NCBI RefSeq assembly: GCF_002002725.1
Contig: NZ_MUNW01000036.1
Coordinates: 62,001 to 126,000 of the forward strand
Direction of reading: 5' to 3'
DNA length: 64,000 bases
Source: Sinorhizobium sp. A49
GTDB lineage: Bacteria > Pseudomonadota > Alphaproteobacteria > Rhizobiales > Rhizobiaceae
Shown here: in pieces, positions 1-8,006 of the stretch
Layout of the letters: every line of letters begins with the position of its first letter
Numbering within the stretch: the first letter of the stretch is position 1
Notes under the pieces: generated by a model
What the model saw: only the letters and a program-made list of their open reading frames with translations
Database searches by the model: none
What the model was told of the DNA's origin: nothing
Translations under genes and position numbers: made by a program

Positions 1-356
1 GGATCGCGGCGATGAACGCCATCAACGTGGTGATCCAGAATCCGCTGTTCCTCAGCGCTTTCATGGGCACGGCGCTTCTGGGTCTCGCGCTTGTCATCGC
101 AGCGTTCATCTGGGGCGGTAACGGCAGCCTGCTGCTGGCGGCAGGCGGCATCGTCTATGTCGCCGGCGTGCTGATCGTCACCATTGTCTTCAATGTGCCG
201 ATGAACGATGCGCTGGGCGCGGCCACGCCCGGGCAGGCGGCGATCGAAATCTGGCAGCAGCGCTACCTGACGGACTGGGTCTGGTGGAACCATGTGCGCA
301 CGGTGTCTTCGATCGGCGCGCTGGCCCTGTTCATCCTGGGCTTTGCCCGCGCCTGA
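1..356 (+). CDS. DUF1772 (anthrone-oxygenase-like) membrane protein, 5' partial
   Basis: The reading frame is open to the left edge, so the N-terminus lies outside the window; the first in-frame ATG at 12 is internal because the frame continues upstream (Ile-Ala-Ala before Met). About 117 residues are visible. Three hydrophobic stretches (about residues 15-35, 42-62 and 98-114 of the visible part) flank a conserved soluble segment with the pattern FNVPMNDAL and a Trp-rich WVWWNHVRT motif, both typical of DUF1772 membrane proteins. The biochemical role of the bacterial members is not established. It ends 47 bp before the convergent SDR gene. Confidence 0.75.
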   Translation, partial: IAAMNAINVVIQNPLFLSAFMGTALLGLALVIAAFIWGGNGSLLLAAGGIVYVAGVLIVTIVFNVPMNDALGAATPGQAAIEIWQQRYLTDWVWWNHVRTVSSIGALALFILGFARA

Positions 357-403
357 AGGCGAACGACCGGCGGACCTTCAAAGGTTGCGCCGGTCGTCTT
401 ATT

Positions 404-1201
404 TCAGTCGACCAACGAGCCACAGCTGAGATTGGCGATCACGCCGGTCATGGCGCCCGCCCGGTCCGAGGCGACAAAGGCGGCATAGTCGGCGACCTCG
501 TCGAGCCGCGGGAAACGGCCGAGCAACGTGCCGGTCTTTGCCCGTCCGTCGAGCATCTCCTCAACGGTCGTGTCAAAGCGGTCAGCAAACCCCTGGAACA
601 CGCCGCGTGCGTGCGAGACCGGCAGCGATTCGGGTATGGCGTCCGGGCGCAGGCAGATGACGCGGATCCCGTGGCTACCGACTTCGCCGGCAAGAATGCG
701 AGAAAAGGTCTCGATCGCCCCACAGGTGGTGCCATAGCCGAGGAAGCCGGAGCCTGACAGGCGTGAGCCGGGCGTCGAAACCGTCAGGATCACGCCGTTG
801 CCGCCTCTCTCCATGTGGGGCGAGACCGCCTTGGCGGTGATGAAGTTGGCGCGGGTGTAAGCGGCGATCGGGCGCTCGAACTCCTCCAGCGACAGCTCTG
901 ATAGCGGCGGTCCCTGAACATGGGTGAAGCCGACGGCGGTCAGCACCACGTCGATCCGGCCGGCGCGATCGACTACCGATAGCGCATGCCGTTCGACGGC
1001 TGCCTGGTCCAAGACGTCGACGGCGTCGAACTCTGCCTTTCCGCCCGCCGCTCGAATTGTCTCGGCGGTGCGGCTCAAGGTTTCGGCTGTACGTCCGACC
1101 AGAAAGACATTGGCGCCTTCGCGGGCAAAGGCTCGCGCCGCTGCGCCGCCGATTGCGCCGCTGCCGCCATAAACGATGGCCACCTTGTTCTGAAGCAACA
1201 T
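404..1201 (-). CDS. Atypical SDR-family oxidoreductase lacking the catalytic Lys
   Basis: A 265-residue short-chain dehydrogenase/reductase. The start is the ATG at 1201, preceded by an AAGGGAG ribosome site; the longer upstream frame has no such site. The Rossmann nucleotide-binding loop reads YGGSGAIGG (residues 11-19) and VGRT near residue 35 would bind the cofactor. Ser142 and Tyr156 match the catalytic Ser and Tyr, but the Y-x3-K motif reads Y-G-T-T-C, so Cys160 sits where the catalytic Lys should be. The expected NAG motif is also altered (LTAV near residue 88). It may be a non-classical SDR or have lost activity. The substrate is unknown and the neighbours give no clear pathway. Confidence 0.8.
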   Translation of the reverse strand: MLLQNKVAIVYGGSGAIGGAAARAFAREGANVFLVGRTAETLSRTAETIRAAGGKAEFDAVDVLDQAAVERHALSVVDRAGRIDVVLTAVGFTHVQGPPLSELSLEEFERPIAAYTRANFITAKAVSPHMERGGNGVILTVSTPGSRLSGSGFLGYGTTCGAIETFSRILAGEVGSHGIRVICLRPDAIPESLPVSHARGVFQGFADRFDTTVEEMLDGRAKTGTLLGRFPRLDEVADYAAFVASDRAGAMTGVIANLSCGSLVD

Positions 1202-1312
1202 TTCAAACTCCCTTGATCCTGCCTCGTTGAATGGACATGCGGCATGAGGCCCCTGGATCGGCAGGGATCCCAGGCAGAAAATCATGCAGCAATTTCGGAA
1301 GGTTAAAGAGTG

Positions 1313-1873
1313 CTAGGGCGGTGACAGCCGCTGGGCATATTCCAGTTCGAGCCGGGTATGCTTGTTCCAGAAGCCGCGCGACGTGCGGCCGGAAATCACA
1401 TCGGCGAGAATGTCGAGATGGGTGTGCCAGCCGGCGGCCACGCTCGCCATCATCTCCTGTTTCGCGATGCGCGAATGGGTGACGACCAGCAGCACGTTGG
1501 CGCCCCTTGTTTCCAGATCGAACCGCACCTGCGACGGTGTCGGCGTGCCTTCGCCCCAGCTATAGGCGAGCAGATGCGGCGGATCGCAGGCGATGATGCG
1601 GCCATGGATCCGGCTCTCGCCGGCAAGGGCGGCATACTTGGCCGGCGGCTCGCCGCAATCCGTGCCGAGTTCCTCGTGGCGGAAGATGTGTTCGACCGGC
1701 GCTTCGGCTGCGGCACCTATGATGCCTGACGCCATCCACTGGCGGCGCTTGTCCTCCTCCGTCAGATAGGCCCAGATGCGCTCGATCGGACCCGGCAAGA
1801 GCCGCTCGATGCGCGCCGTATCCGGCGCGACGATGCGGGCATATCCGTCGTCGCTGCCGGTTGGCGAAGTCAT
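1313..1873 (-). CDS. SRPBCC (AHSA1-type) domain protein
   Basis: A 187-residue protein of the START/Bet v1-like AHSA1 family. The start (MTSPTGSDD) is at 1873, because the ATG overlaps the stop of the upstream ArsR gene as ATGA, which indicates translational coupling. The fold begins about residue 18 with IERLLPGPIERIWAYLTEED and carries the family's WGEGTPTPSQVRFDLE and WHTHLDIL segments. ArsR-SRPBCC pairs are a common bacterial unit: the regulator is thought to control a hydrophobic-ligand-binding partner. No ligand can be read from the sequence. Expression should follow the arsR promoter at 2258-2286. Confidence 0.85.
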   Translation of the reverse strand: MTSPTGSDDGYARIVAPDTARIERLLPGPIERIWAYLTEEDKRRQWMASGIIGAAAEAPVEHIFRHEELGTDCGEPPAKYAALAGESRIHGRIIACDPPHLLAYSWGEGTPTPSQVRFDLETRGANVLLVVTHSRIAKQEMMASVAAGWHTHLDILADVISGRTSRGFWNKHTRLELEYAQRLSPP

Positions 1874-2250
1874 CCTTTCTTCTCCGTCTCGGTCGTTGCC
1901 TGCGCGTCCGCGCCCTTTGCCGCGTCGTCCGCCAGGAGCAGCGCCTCCAGCACGTCGATGCGCTGGCGCCAGAAGGCTTCGTAGTGGCGCATCCATTCCA
2001 TGCCGGCATGCATCGGCTCGGCGTCGAGCCGGCAGACATGGGCCCGGCCGCGCACCTCGCGCCGCACGAGGCCGGCACCTTCGAGCACCTTGATGTGTTT
2101 CGATGCGGCGGCAAGCGAGATGGAGAAGGGGGCGGCAAGCTCGCCCACCAGCCGTTCGCCCGCCGACAGATCTTGCAACATCGCCCGCCGCGTCGGGTCG
2201 GAGAGCGCATGGAATACGGCGTCGAGCCGATCGTTCATATATTCAACCAT
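1870..2250 (-). CDS. ArsR-family transcriptional regulator
   Basis: A small winged-helix repressor of about 126 residues. The core is FHALSDPTRRAMLQDLSAGERLVGELA followed by the recognition helix region SLAAASKHIKVLEGAGLV. No metal-binding Cys motif is seen, so it is probably of the non-metal type paired with SRPBCC proteins. I place the start at the ATG at 2250 (MVEYMNDRLD): a good promoter predicts transcription starting at or next to this ATG, giving a leaderless message. The alternative is the ATG at 2238. There is no Shine-Dalgarno sequence before either. Two operator-like palindromes cover the promoter, so autorepression is likely. Confidence 0.87.
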   Translation of the reverse strand: MVEYMNDRLDAVFHALSDPTRRAMLQDLSAGERLVGELAAPFSISLAAASKHIKVLEGAGLVRREVRGRAHVCRLDAEPMHAGMEWMRHYEAFWRQRIDVLEALLLADDAAKGADAQATTETEKKG

Positions 2251-2298
2251 GTTGTTGAATATTGACGATGCGATGGTGATTGTCAACCGATCGGTTGA
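2239..2298 (-). promoter_or_regulatory. arsR promoter with two operator palindromes
   Basis: On the minus strand there is a TTGACA -35 (2286-2281) and a CAATAT/AATATT -10 (about 2264-2258) with 16-17 bp between. A perfect 16-bp palindrome TCAACCGATCGGTTGA (2283-2298) overlaps the -35. A second inverted repeat, ATATTCAAC (2239-2247) and GTTGAATAT (2254-2262) with a 6-bp spacer, overlaps the -10 and the start codon. Both share the half-site TTGAAT/TTGA. The layout is typical of an autorepressed ArsR gene; binding itself is inferred. Confidence 0.7.
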
Positions 2299-2300
2299 AT

Positions 2301-3116
2301 TTAATAGTAACGCGAGAAGGCGCGGTCGCGCGGCGGATCGTCATGAATGTGCCGTCCCTTCCAGGCGGCAAGCGCATCGGAGAGGTCGTCGGTCGGAACC
2401 ATCTGGGCAAACTGTTCGCTTTCCACCAGCAGCCCCTCTGATATCGACATGTTGAGGCCGCGGGTTACGGCGGTGATGATCGAGCGGATTGCGAGCGGCG
2501 AATAGCTCATGATGCGCCGCGCAAGGTCGCGAGCGGCGGGCATCAGTTCCTCATGGGCAACGACATGGTTGATGAGGCCCATCTCCCGGGCGCGATCCGG
2601 CGAGAAATCCTCGCCCGTCAACAGCAGTTCAAGCGCGCGCTTGCGGCCGGCAAGTCGCGGCAGGCGTTGCGTGCCGCCGAAGGTGGGCGGCATGCCGAGC
2701 TTGATCTCGGGCTTGGCAAAGCGTGCCTGCTCACTGGCGATTGCCAGATGCACCGCCTCGGTGATCTCGCATCCGCCGCCATAGGCAATGCCGTTGACGG
2801 CAGCGATGACCGGCTTCGGGAAGGATTCGAGCCGCGCGGTCAGACGCTGGCCGCGGCGGACGAAATCGCGCACCGCCGGGTTCACGCCCTTCGCCACACT
2901 TTCGGAAAATTCGTGAATATCGCCGCCGGCGGAAAAGGCGCGGTCGCCCGCGCCGGTGATGATGACGGCGCCGACCTTGTCGTTCCCCTCGATTGCGTCA
3001 AGGAGGGCCAATAGCCGGTCGATCAGCTCGTAGCTCAGCGCATTGAGCTTCTCGGCCCGGTTCAGCGTCAGTTGGGCAATGCCTTCGGAAATCTGCATCA
3101 GAACGGTGTTGGACAT
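2301..3116 (-). CDS. Enoyl-CoA hydratase/isomerase (crotonase) family protein
   Basis: A 271-residue crotonase. The oxyanion-hole segments are FSAGGDI (61-67) and GGGCE (113-117). Both acid/base glutamates of true enoyl-CoA hydratases are present as Glu117 and Glu137 (KPEIKLG), so hydratase activity is plausible. The tail DDPPRDRAFSRYY is not informative. It is divergent from the TetR gene at 3199, and the shared 82-bp spacer holds a palindrome, which suggests control by that repressor. The physiological acyl-CoA is unknown; fatty-acid, amino-acid or aromatic degradation are all possible. Confidence 0.87.
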   Translation of the reverse strand: MSNTVLMQISEGIAQLTLNRAEKLNALSYELIDRLLALLDAIEGNDKVGAVIITGAGDRAFSAGGDIHEFSESVAKGVNPAVRDFVRRGQRLTARLESFPKPVIAAVNGIAYGGGCEITEAVHLAIASEQARFAKPEIKLGMPPTFGGTQRLPRLAGRKRALELLLTGEDFSPDRAREMGLINHVVAHEELMPAARDLARRIMSYSPLAIRSIITAVTRGLNMSISEGLLVESEQFAQMVPTDDLSDALAAWKGRHIHDDPPRDRAFSRYY

Positions 3117-3168
3117 GGTTGCTCTCCGGCAAGTGTTGACACGGAGAGGTTAGGTGCGGGAGGATGTC

Positions 3169-3194
3169 ATGTATATTCACTAGTCGGTATACAT
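3169..3194. promoter_or_regulatory. Operator-like inverted repeat between echA-like and tetR genes
   Basis: Arms ATGTATA (3169-3175) and TATACAT (3188-3194) are separated by 12 bp centred on the palindrome ACTAGT (3179-3184). The repeat lies 5 bp before the tetR start and about 50 bp before the divergent crotonase gene, where a TetR dimer could repress both directions. Confidence 0.55.
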
Positions 3195-3198
3195 CGTG

Positions 3199-3780
3199 AT
3201 GGCGAAAGCTCAGAAATCGACCCGGGAAACGATCGTCGCGGCAGCAGCAAAGCTCTTCTATGCCGAGGGTATCCGCGCCGTCAGCGTCGATGCGGTGGCC
3301 GAAGCTGCGGGGATGACGAAACGCACGCTCTACTATCACTTCGAAAGCAAGGACGACCTGATAGCGGCCTATCTCGAAGGGCGCGACCAGCCGAACCTGG
3401 CGCTGTTTCGCAAGTGGTTCGAGGCGACCGACGGCGATCTCGCGGCTAAGGTCGAGGCGATCTTCGTCAATCTCGCCCGCGTCGCCCGGCATCCCTCATG
3501 GAAAGGTTGCGGTTTCCTGCGGACCACGGCCGAGCTTGCCAATATGCCTGGCCATCCGGCGATCCGCATCGGTGCGGCCCACAAGAAGAAGTTCGAGGCC
3601 TGGCTGGCGCAGGTGTTCGCCGAGGCAGGCATCGATGAGGCCGGCGAACTGGCGCGCCAGATGCTGCTGTTGCTCGACGGCAGTTTTGCGGTCGTGCTTC
3701 TGCACCGGGATGCAAGCTACATGGAGAGTGCCGGCAAGGCGGCAGCGATGCTGGTTCGCGCGGCGATGCCCGGCCGCTGA
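3199..3780 (+). CDS. TetR/AcrR-family transcriptional regulator
   Basis: A repressor of about 193 residues. The N-terminal HTH is canonical: TIVAAAAKLFYAEGIRAVSV then DAVAEAAGMTKRTLYYHFESKDDL (about residues 10-55). The C-terminal ligand domain contains a KGCGFLRTTAEL segment seen in one TetR C-terminal subfamily. An ATG at 3199 follows directly after an in-frame GTG at 3196; neither has a Shine-Dalgarno site, so the message may have a very short leader. Its probable targets are itself and the divergent crotonase gene. Confidence 0.88.
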   Translation: MAKAQKSTRETIVAAAAKLFYAEGIRAVSVDAVAEAAGMTKRTLYYHFESKDDLIAAYLEGRDQPNLALFRKWFEATDGDLAAKVEAIFVNLARVARHPSWKGCGFLRTTAELANMPGHPAIRIGAAHKKKFEAWLAQVFAEAGIDEAGELARQMLLLLDGSFAVVLLHRDASYMESAGKAAAMLVRAAMPGR

Positions 3781-3789
3781 TTTCTGCCT

Positions 3790-4176
3790 TCAGGGCTTGC
3801 CGTCGGCCTCGACCTTGGTGGTGCCGCAGGGGTCGAGCACGACGCCGTTTTCGAAGGTGCCGGACACCAGCCCGCTGACATCGACCCGGTCTCCCGGCTT
3901 CAGCGCGCTGTTGTTGTATTCGAGGCAGACGACGCGGGTCTTGGTATTCGGGCACAGCGTCGTGACGGCGATCGGATCCTGAACCTCCAGCGACACGACT
4001 TCGGCGGTCAGCTCGACGTCGGGCCATTCCGGCGGTTGCGTCTCCCAGCCGGCGACCATAGGGACGATCGCCTCGCAACTGGTCACGTGCGGGCCGCCAT
4101 CTTCGGCGGTCGATGGCGTCGGCAGCAGGAGAAGAGCCAGGAAAGTACTGCGGGCGACCCGCGTCAGGTGAAGCAT
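3790..4176 (-). CDS. Hypothetical exported protein, possibly OB-fold
   Basis: A 128-residue protein with a signal peptide of about 24 residues (hydrophobic FLALLLLP, cleavage near PSTA-ED). The mature part has four Cys (near residues 34, 75, 84 and 117) that could form disulfides. Its pattern EVVSLEVQDP...KPGDRVDVSGLVSGTFENGVVL resembles OB-fold nucleotide- or ligand-binding strands, but I do not recognise a named family. It ends 9 bp after the convergent tetR stop. Function unknown; the periplasm is the likely location. Confidence 0.7.
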   Translation of the reverse strand: MLHLTRVARSTFLALLLLPTPSTAEDGGPHVTSCEAIVPMVAGWETQPPEWPDVELTAEVVSLEVQDPIAVTTLCPNTKTRVVCLEYNNSALKPGDRVDVSGLVSGTFENGVVLDPCGTTKVEADGKP

Positions 4177-4266
4177 TGTTGTCTCCTGTGTTAAGGAGGC
4201 GCTCTACCAAGGCCTTTCATGGCTGGAAAATGATGGCTCCTCATCTCGCATTGAACGGAATTCAGC

Positions 4267-5214
4267 ATGCTCGACTGGCGTCGGATCGATCTCAACAATC
4301 TGAAAGTGCTGCATGCATTGATGCTGGAGCGCCATGTCGGTCGGGCGGCCGAGCGGCTGGGGGTGACGGCCTCGTCGATCAGTCATCGGCTACGGCGCAT
4401 GCGGGAGGACTTTTCCGACGAACTGTTCGTGCGCACGCCGACCGGCATGGCGCCATCGCCGCGCATGGAAGAGATCGCGGTGCCGCTGAGCGAGATGATC
4501 ACCAGCATCACGCTCGCGGTTTCGTCCGGTGCACTGGAGGCTCTGCCCCAGGCACGGCGCTTCACGCTCGTGGTGCCTGACGGTCTGCGCCAGCAGCTTT
4601 TGCCGGTGCTGATGCAAGGGCTGCTGCAGGACCATGCGGGCCATAGCCTGCACATCCGCTCCTTTGAACGCCGCTCCTATGCCACCGAACTGTCGCAGGG
4701 CGAGGTCGATGCCGTCATCTCGGTCGGCGGCGATCGCGATGACCGCAGCCTCGTCGACCGGTTGCCGGTTGCCTGCGACAGGCTCGTCTGCCTGTTCGGT
4801 CCGCTCTGCCCGCTCGCCGGTGCGGATGAGGTGGCGGTCGACGACTATCTCTCGGCCGCGCATCTCTATTCGCTGCCCTGGCCGGCGTCGGACAATCACT
4901 TCGACCGGCTGCTGGCGCGCGACGGGCGCTCGCGCCGGATCATGCTCACCATGCCATCCCATCTGGGGATCGGCGACGCGCTGATTGCCAGCCGGCTGGT
5001 TGCCACTGTTCCGTCGTCGCTTGCCCGTCATCTGACGGCGCTGCACCCGGCGCTCGCCATCCGCCCGCTTGCGATCGACGGCACCGAAGGAACGGTGTTT
5101 CTGGAAACCTCGCGCCAACAACAGCGGCGGCCGGAAATTGGGCGGCTCAAGGCGCTGGTGGAGACGGCGATCCGAACAGTGCTGCCCCGATCTCCGGCAG
5201 CGCCGCGTGGCTGA
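4267..5214 (+). CDS. LysR-family transcriptional regulator (NodD/NahR-like)
   Basis: A 315-residue LysR regulator. The HTH spans residues 9-66, beginning DLNNLKVLHALMLERHVGRA, followed by TASSISHRLRRMREDFSDELFV. The DLNNL start and the FVRTPTGMAPSPR motif are typical of the NodD/NahR/LinR branch, which often senses aromatic compounds. The effector domain follows from about residue 95. The adjacent VOC protein downstream on the same strand could be a target, but no divergent enzyme gene is present, so the regulon cannot be named. Confidence 0.88.
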   Translation: MLDWRRIDLNNLKVLHALMLERHVGRAAERLGVTASSISHRLRRMREDFSDELFVRTPTGMAPSPRMEEIAVPLSEMITSITLAVSSGALEALPQARRFTLVVPDGLRQQLLPVLMQGLLQDHAGHSLHIRSFERRSYATELSQGEVDAVISVGGDRDDRSLVDRLPVACDRLVCLFGPLCPLAGADEVAVDDYLSAAHLYSLPWPASDNHFDRLLARDGRSRRIMLTMPSHLGIGDALIASRLVATVPSSLARHLTALHPALAIRPLAIDGTEGTVFLETSRQQQRRPEIGRLKALVETAIRTVLPRSPAAPRG

Positions 5215-5325
5215 CCGGACAGTCAAAAACCTCTTTAGCACTTTTGCCCACTGCCGGTTTCGGCGCTCTTGGCAAACGCGTTGCCGCAAGACAAATTGCG
5301 CCCACACGAAAGCCGGGAGGATGGC

Positions 5326-5676
5326 ATGGCAGTCAAACGTATCGTGTCCAATCTATACGCGCCGGATCCGCAGGTGGCGCATGCCTTCTACGCCGACCTG
5401 CTTGGGCTCGAGCTGGTGATGGATCATGGCTGGATCCTGACATTCGCGGCCAAAGGGCAGGCGGTGATGCCGCAGGTGGGTGTCGCGAGCGAAGGCGGCA
5501 ACGGCACCCCCGTGCCGGTGCTCTCGATCGAGGTCGATGATGTCGACGCGGTCTATGCCCAGGCGCGGGAAAAGGGCGTCGAGGTCGTCTATGAGATTAC
5601 CGACGAGCCCTGGGGTGTCCGACGCTTCTACATGCGCGACCCGTTCGGCAACGTGATCAATATCCTGTCGCATTGA
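5326..5676 (+). CDS. VOC-family (glyoxalase/dioxygenase superfamily) protein
   Basis: A 116-residue single vicinal-oxygen-chelate module: NLYAPDPQVAHAFYADLLGLELV at the start and RRFYMRDPFGNVINILSH at the end, the usual beta-alpha-beta-beta-beta hallmarks. The ATG at 5326 is preceded by GGGAGG at 5315-5320, which fixes the start over the longer upstream frame. Family members include glyoxalases, ring-cleavage dioxygenases and antibiotic-binding proteins. The few candidate metal ligands in this short form do not identify the substrate. Confidence 0.82.
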   Translation: MAVKRIVSNLYAPDPQVAHAFYADLLGLELVMDHGWILTFAAKGQAVMPQVGVASEGGNGTPVPVLSIEVDDVDAVYAQAREKGVEVVYEITDEPWGVRRFYMRDPFGNVINILSH

Positions 5677-5974
5677 AGGGGCCGGCGTCCGAGGGTGTTG
5701 GCCAACGTCAGGCTGATGGCAACATCCGGGAACCACTTCCTTGGCGGGCGAGCGTCCCCACGCCCTTGTGCCGGGGCCCCAGCGGCCCGACGTCATCAGG
5801 GCCAAAGACCTTTCAGCCCAAGGACTTGGGCGGGCTGGATCCCTGTGACGAGCACAGGGATGAGGGGCGTTTTGAGCGTCGCCTACACTTGTTCGCGACG
5901 TGTCAGGAAGAGGGACGCGTGCGTGCGCAGTACGAGGTCGGCCGCCGATGGGATCGGCGAACGACCGTCCGAAA
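5677..5974. other. 298-bp intergenic region with half repeat element
   Basis: I see no gene here. It contains a palindrome ATCCCTGTG (5839-5847)/CACAGGGAT (5853-5861), preceded by CAGCCCAAGGACTTGGGC (about 5814-5831). Both blocks match the inverse complement of the left end of the repeat element at 58644-58761, so this looks like a truncated copy of that family. Confidence 0.6.
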
Positions 5975-7258
5975 TCAGGCGAGCGTCAACGCATTGGCGA
6001 GGTCGGCGACCAGATCGTCCGGGTGCTCGATGCCGATCGAAAGCCGGATCGTGGTGTCGAGAACGCCGATGCGGCGGCGCACGTCGATCGGCACGCCGGA
6101 ATGGGTCATCGCTGCCGGGTGGCTTGCCAGCGATTCCGTGCCGCCGAGGCTGACGGCGAGCTTGAAGATCTGCAGCGCATTGAGGAAGCGGAACGCCGCC
6201 TCCTGGCCGCCCGTGATATCGAAGGAGAAGGTCGATCCGGCGCCGGTGCATTGCGCCGCATAGGCCTTGCCGAGCGGCGAGGCTGCGTCGTGGAACGGCA
6301 GGTAGTGGATGCGCTCGACCTTGGGATGGTCGCGGAGGAATTCTGCCACCACCAGGGCATTGTCGTTGGCCTTGTGCATGCGCACCGACAGGGTCTCGAG
6401 CGAGCGGCCGAGCATCCAGCAGGAATGCGGGTCGAGTTGCGTACCGATCGCGCCGCGCAGCGCCTTCACCTGCTTCATCACCGCCTTCGAGCCGAGGGCG
6501 GCGCCGGCGATGAGGTCGGAGTGGCCGCCGACATATTTGGTCAGCGAATAGAGCGAGATATCGGCGCCATGCTCGATCGGCCGCTGGAACACCGGGCCGA
6601 GCAGGGTGTTGTCACAGGCGATGACAGGCGTGTGGCCCTGCTTGGCGCCGATGGCGTCGGCAACGCGGCGGATCATGGCGACGTCGACGAGGCTGTTGGT
6701 CGGGTTGGCCGGCGTTTCGATCAGGATCACCGAGACGCGGCCTTTTGCCATCGCCTCTTCGGCAGCTTTCGTCACTGCCGCCTCGTTGACGCCATCGGCA
6801 AAGCCGACCGCTGAAACGCCGAGGTTGAGGAAGGTTTTCGCCAGCAGCGTCTCGGTGCCGCCATAGAGCGGCTGGCTGTGCAGCACCGCATCGCCCGGCT
6901 TGACGAACGCAAGCAGCGTCGTTGCGATCGCCGACATGCCGGAGGAAAACAGCGCGCAGCTTTCCGTGCGCTCATAGACGGCAAGGCGATCCTCGACGAT
7001 CTCGCTGTTCGGGTGGTTGAAGCGCGAATAGACGAGGCCGGCACCCACACCCGCCGGCGGCTCGCGACGGCCGGAGACGAAATCGAAGAAATCGCGGCCT
7101 TCCTCGGCGGTGCGGAAGACGAAGGTGGAGGTCAGGAACACCGGCGGCTTGACGGCCCCCTCAGACAGTTCAGGGTCGTAACCATAGTTCAGCATCAGCG
7201 TTTCGGGATGCAGCTTGTGGTTTCCGATATGGGTCTTGTAGGGGTGCGGCGCGGTCAT
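5975..7258 (-). CDS. Cystathionine gamma-synthase/lyase-family PLP enzyme (possible methionine gamma-lyase)
   Basis: A 427-residue fold-type I PLP enzyme of the Cys/Met metabolism family. The start at 7258 is supported by AGGAGA just upstream. Key sites are YSRFNHPN (77-84), SSGMSA (105-110, phosphate contact), LYGGT (131-135), CDNTLLGP (215-222) and the Schiff-base Lys241 in [11 protein letters not shown]. Residue 134 is Gly where bacterial methionine gamma-lyases carry their characteristic Cys, so the reaction may be gamma-lyase or synthase. It is divergent from an AsnC/Lrp regulator, an arrangement also known for the mdeA/mdeR pair of Pseudomonas putida. Confidence 0.87.
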   Translation of the reverse strand: MTAPHPYKTHIGNHKLHPETLMLNYGYDPELSEGAVKPPVFLTSTFVFRTAEEGRDFFDFVSGRREPPAGVGAGLVYSRFNHPNSEIVEDRLAVYERTESCALFSSGMSAIATTLLAFVKPGDAVLHSQPLYGGTETLLAKTFLNLGVSAVGFADGVNEAAVTKAAEEAMAKGRVSVILIETPANPTNSLVDVAMIRRVADAIGAKQGHTPVIACDNTLLGPVFQRPIEHGADISLYSLTKYVGGHSDLIAGAALGSKAVMKQVKALRGAIGTQLDPHSCWMLGRSLETLSVRMHKANDNALVVAEFLRDHPKVERIHYLPFHDAASPLGKAYAAQCTGAGSTFSFDITGGQEAAFRFLNALQIFKLAVSLGGTESLASHPAAMTHSGVPIDVRRRIGVLDTTIRLSIGIEHPDDLVADLANALTLA

Positions 7259-7329
7259 GGCTTTCTCCTGAAGCGAAACGGGGCGACTGGCAGGCAAATT
7301 ATATCAGACGCTTGGACCGATCCTTGCTA

Positions 7330-7360
7330 TTTGCGATCACATACCCTTGAATTGCGCAAA
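7330..7360. promoter_or_regulatory. Candidate Lrp/AsnC operator
   Basis: TTTGCG (7330-7335) and CGCAAA (7355-7360) form an inverted repeat between the divergent PLP enzyme and AsnC genes. It lies 22 bp upstream of the asnC start. Spacing and position suit an Lrp-type site, but the arms are only 6 bp. Confidence 0.35.
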
Positions 7361-7382
7361 CTATTGCCGGGATTGAAGAGAT

Positions 7383-7841
7383 ATGACGCAGAAAATTGCC
7401 GACGAGACCGACCGCAGAATCCTGAGGGAGTTGCTGGCCGACGCGCGCATCACCAACAACGACCTTGCCGAACGTGTCGGCCTGTCGGCTTCGCCCTGCC
7501 TCAGACGGCTGCGGCGGCTGGAGGAGACCGGCGTCATCCGCGGCTACACGGCGCTGATCGACCCGGCGGTCGAGGGCTGGACGATGACGGCGATCGCCAC
7601 CGTCCGCCTCAGCCGTCAGCACGAGGACGAGATCGTGATGTTCGAACAGGCGATCCGCGGCTGGGACGAAGTGCTCGAATGCCACCTGGTCACCGGTTCG
7701 CGCGACTATGTGCTGAAGGTGATGAGCGCGGGGCTCGAGCAATACGAGCGCTTCATCAAGGAGAAGATCGCAAGGCTCAAATGCGTGGCGTCGATCGAGA
7801 CGAGCTTCGTGATGAACACGATCAAGGAGCGGCGGATCTAA
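7383..7841 (+). CDS. Lrp/AsnC-family transcriptional regulator
   Basis: A 152-residue feast/famine regulator. The N-terminal HTH is DETDRRILRELLADARITNNDLAERVGLSASPCLRRLRRLEETGVI (about residues 7-52). The C-terminal RAM/ActD ligand domain runs from about residue 65 and includes ECHLVTGSRDYVLKV. The SPCLRRL recognition helix is the version common in rhizobial Lrp-like proteins next to amino-acid genes. It probably controls the divergent PLP enzyme, and possibly the LysE exporter downstream at 8007, in response to a sulfur or other amino acid. Confidence 0.9.
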   Translation: MTQKIADETDRRILRELLADARITNNDLAERVGLSASPCLRRLRRLEETGVIRGYTALIDPAVEGWTMTAIATVRLSRQHEDEIVMFEQAIRGWDEVLECHLVTGSRDYVLKVMSAGLEQYERFIKEKIARLKCVASIETSFVMNTIKERRI

Positions 7842-8006
7842 GCGGCGAGTGGCCGATGAGTCAGGAAGTCTGAGGCTCCGCGCGCATCGTGGCCGACCCT
7901 TGCAATGTCGGCGTGTGTTCGGGCATCGATCTCGCCTTGCCAAGCGAGCGCAGGCATTGTCTACTGCCGGATATTGCACACCATATGACCTTTTCGGAGC
8001 ATTGCG

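Noticed and set aside
1252-1273. Stem CCTGGATC/GGATCCCAGG as a terminator
   Set aside because: The arms are bulged and there is no U-tract on either strand; not strong enough to list as a feature.
3136-3164. TTGACA at 3136-3141 as a -35 box for tetR
   Set aside because: No acceptable -10 hexamer lies 16-18 bp downstream; a weaker pair closer to the palindrome is more likely.
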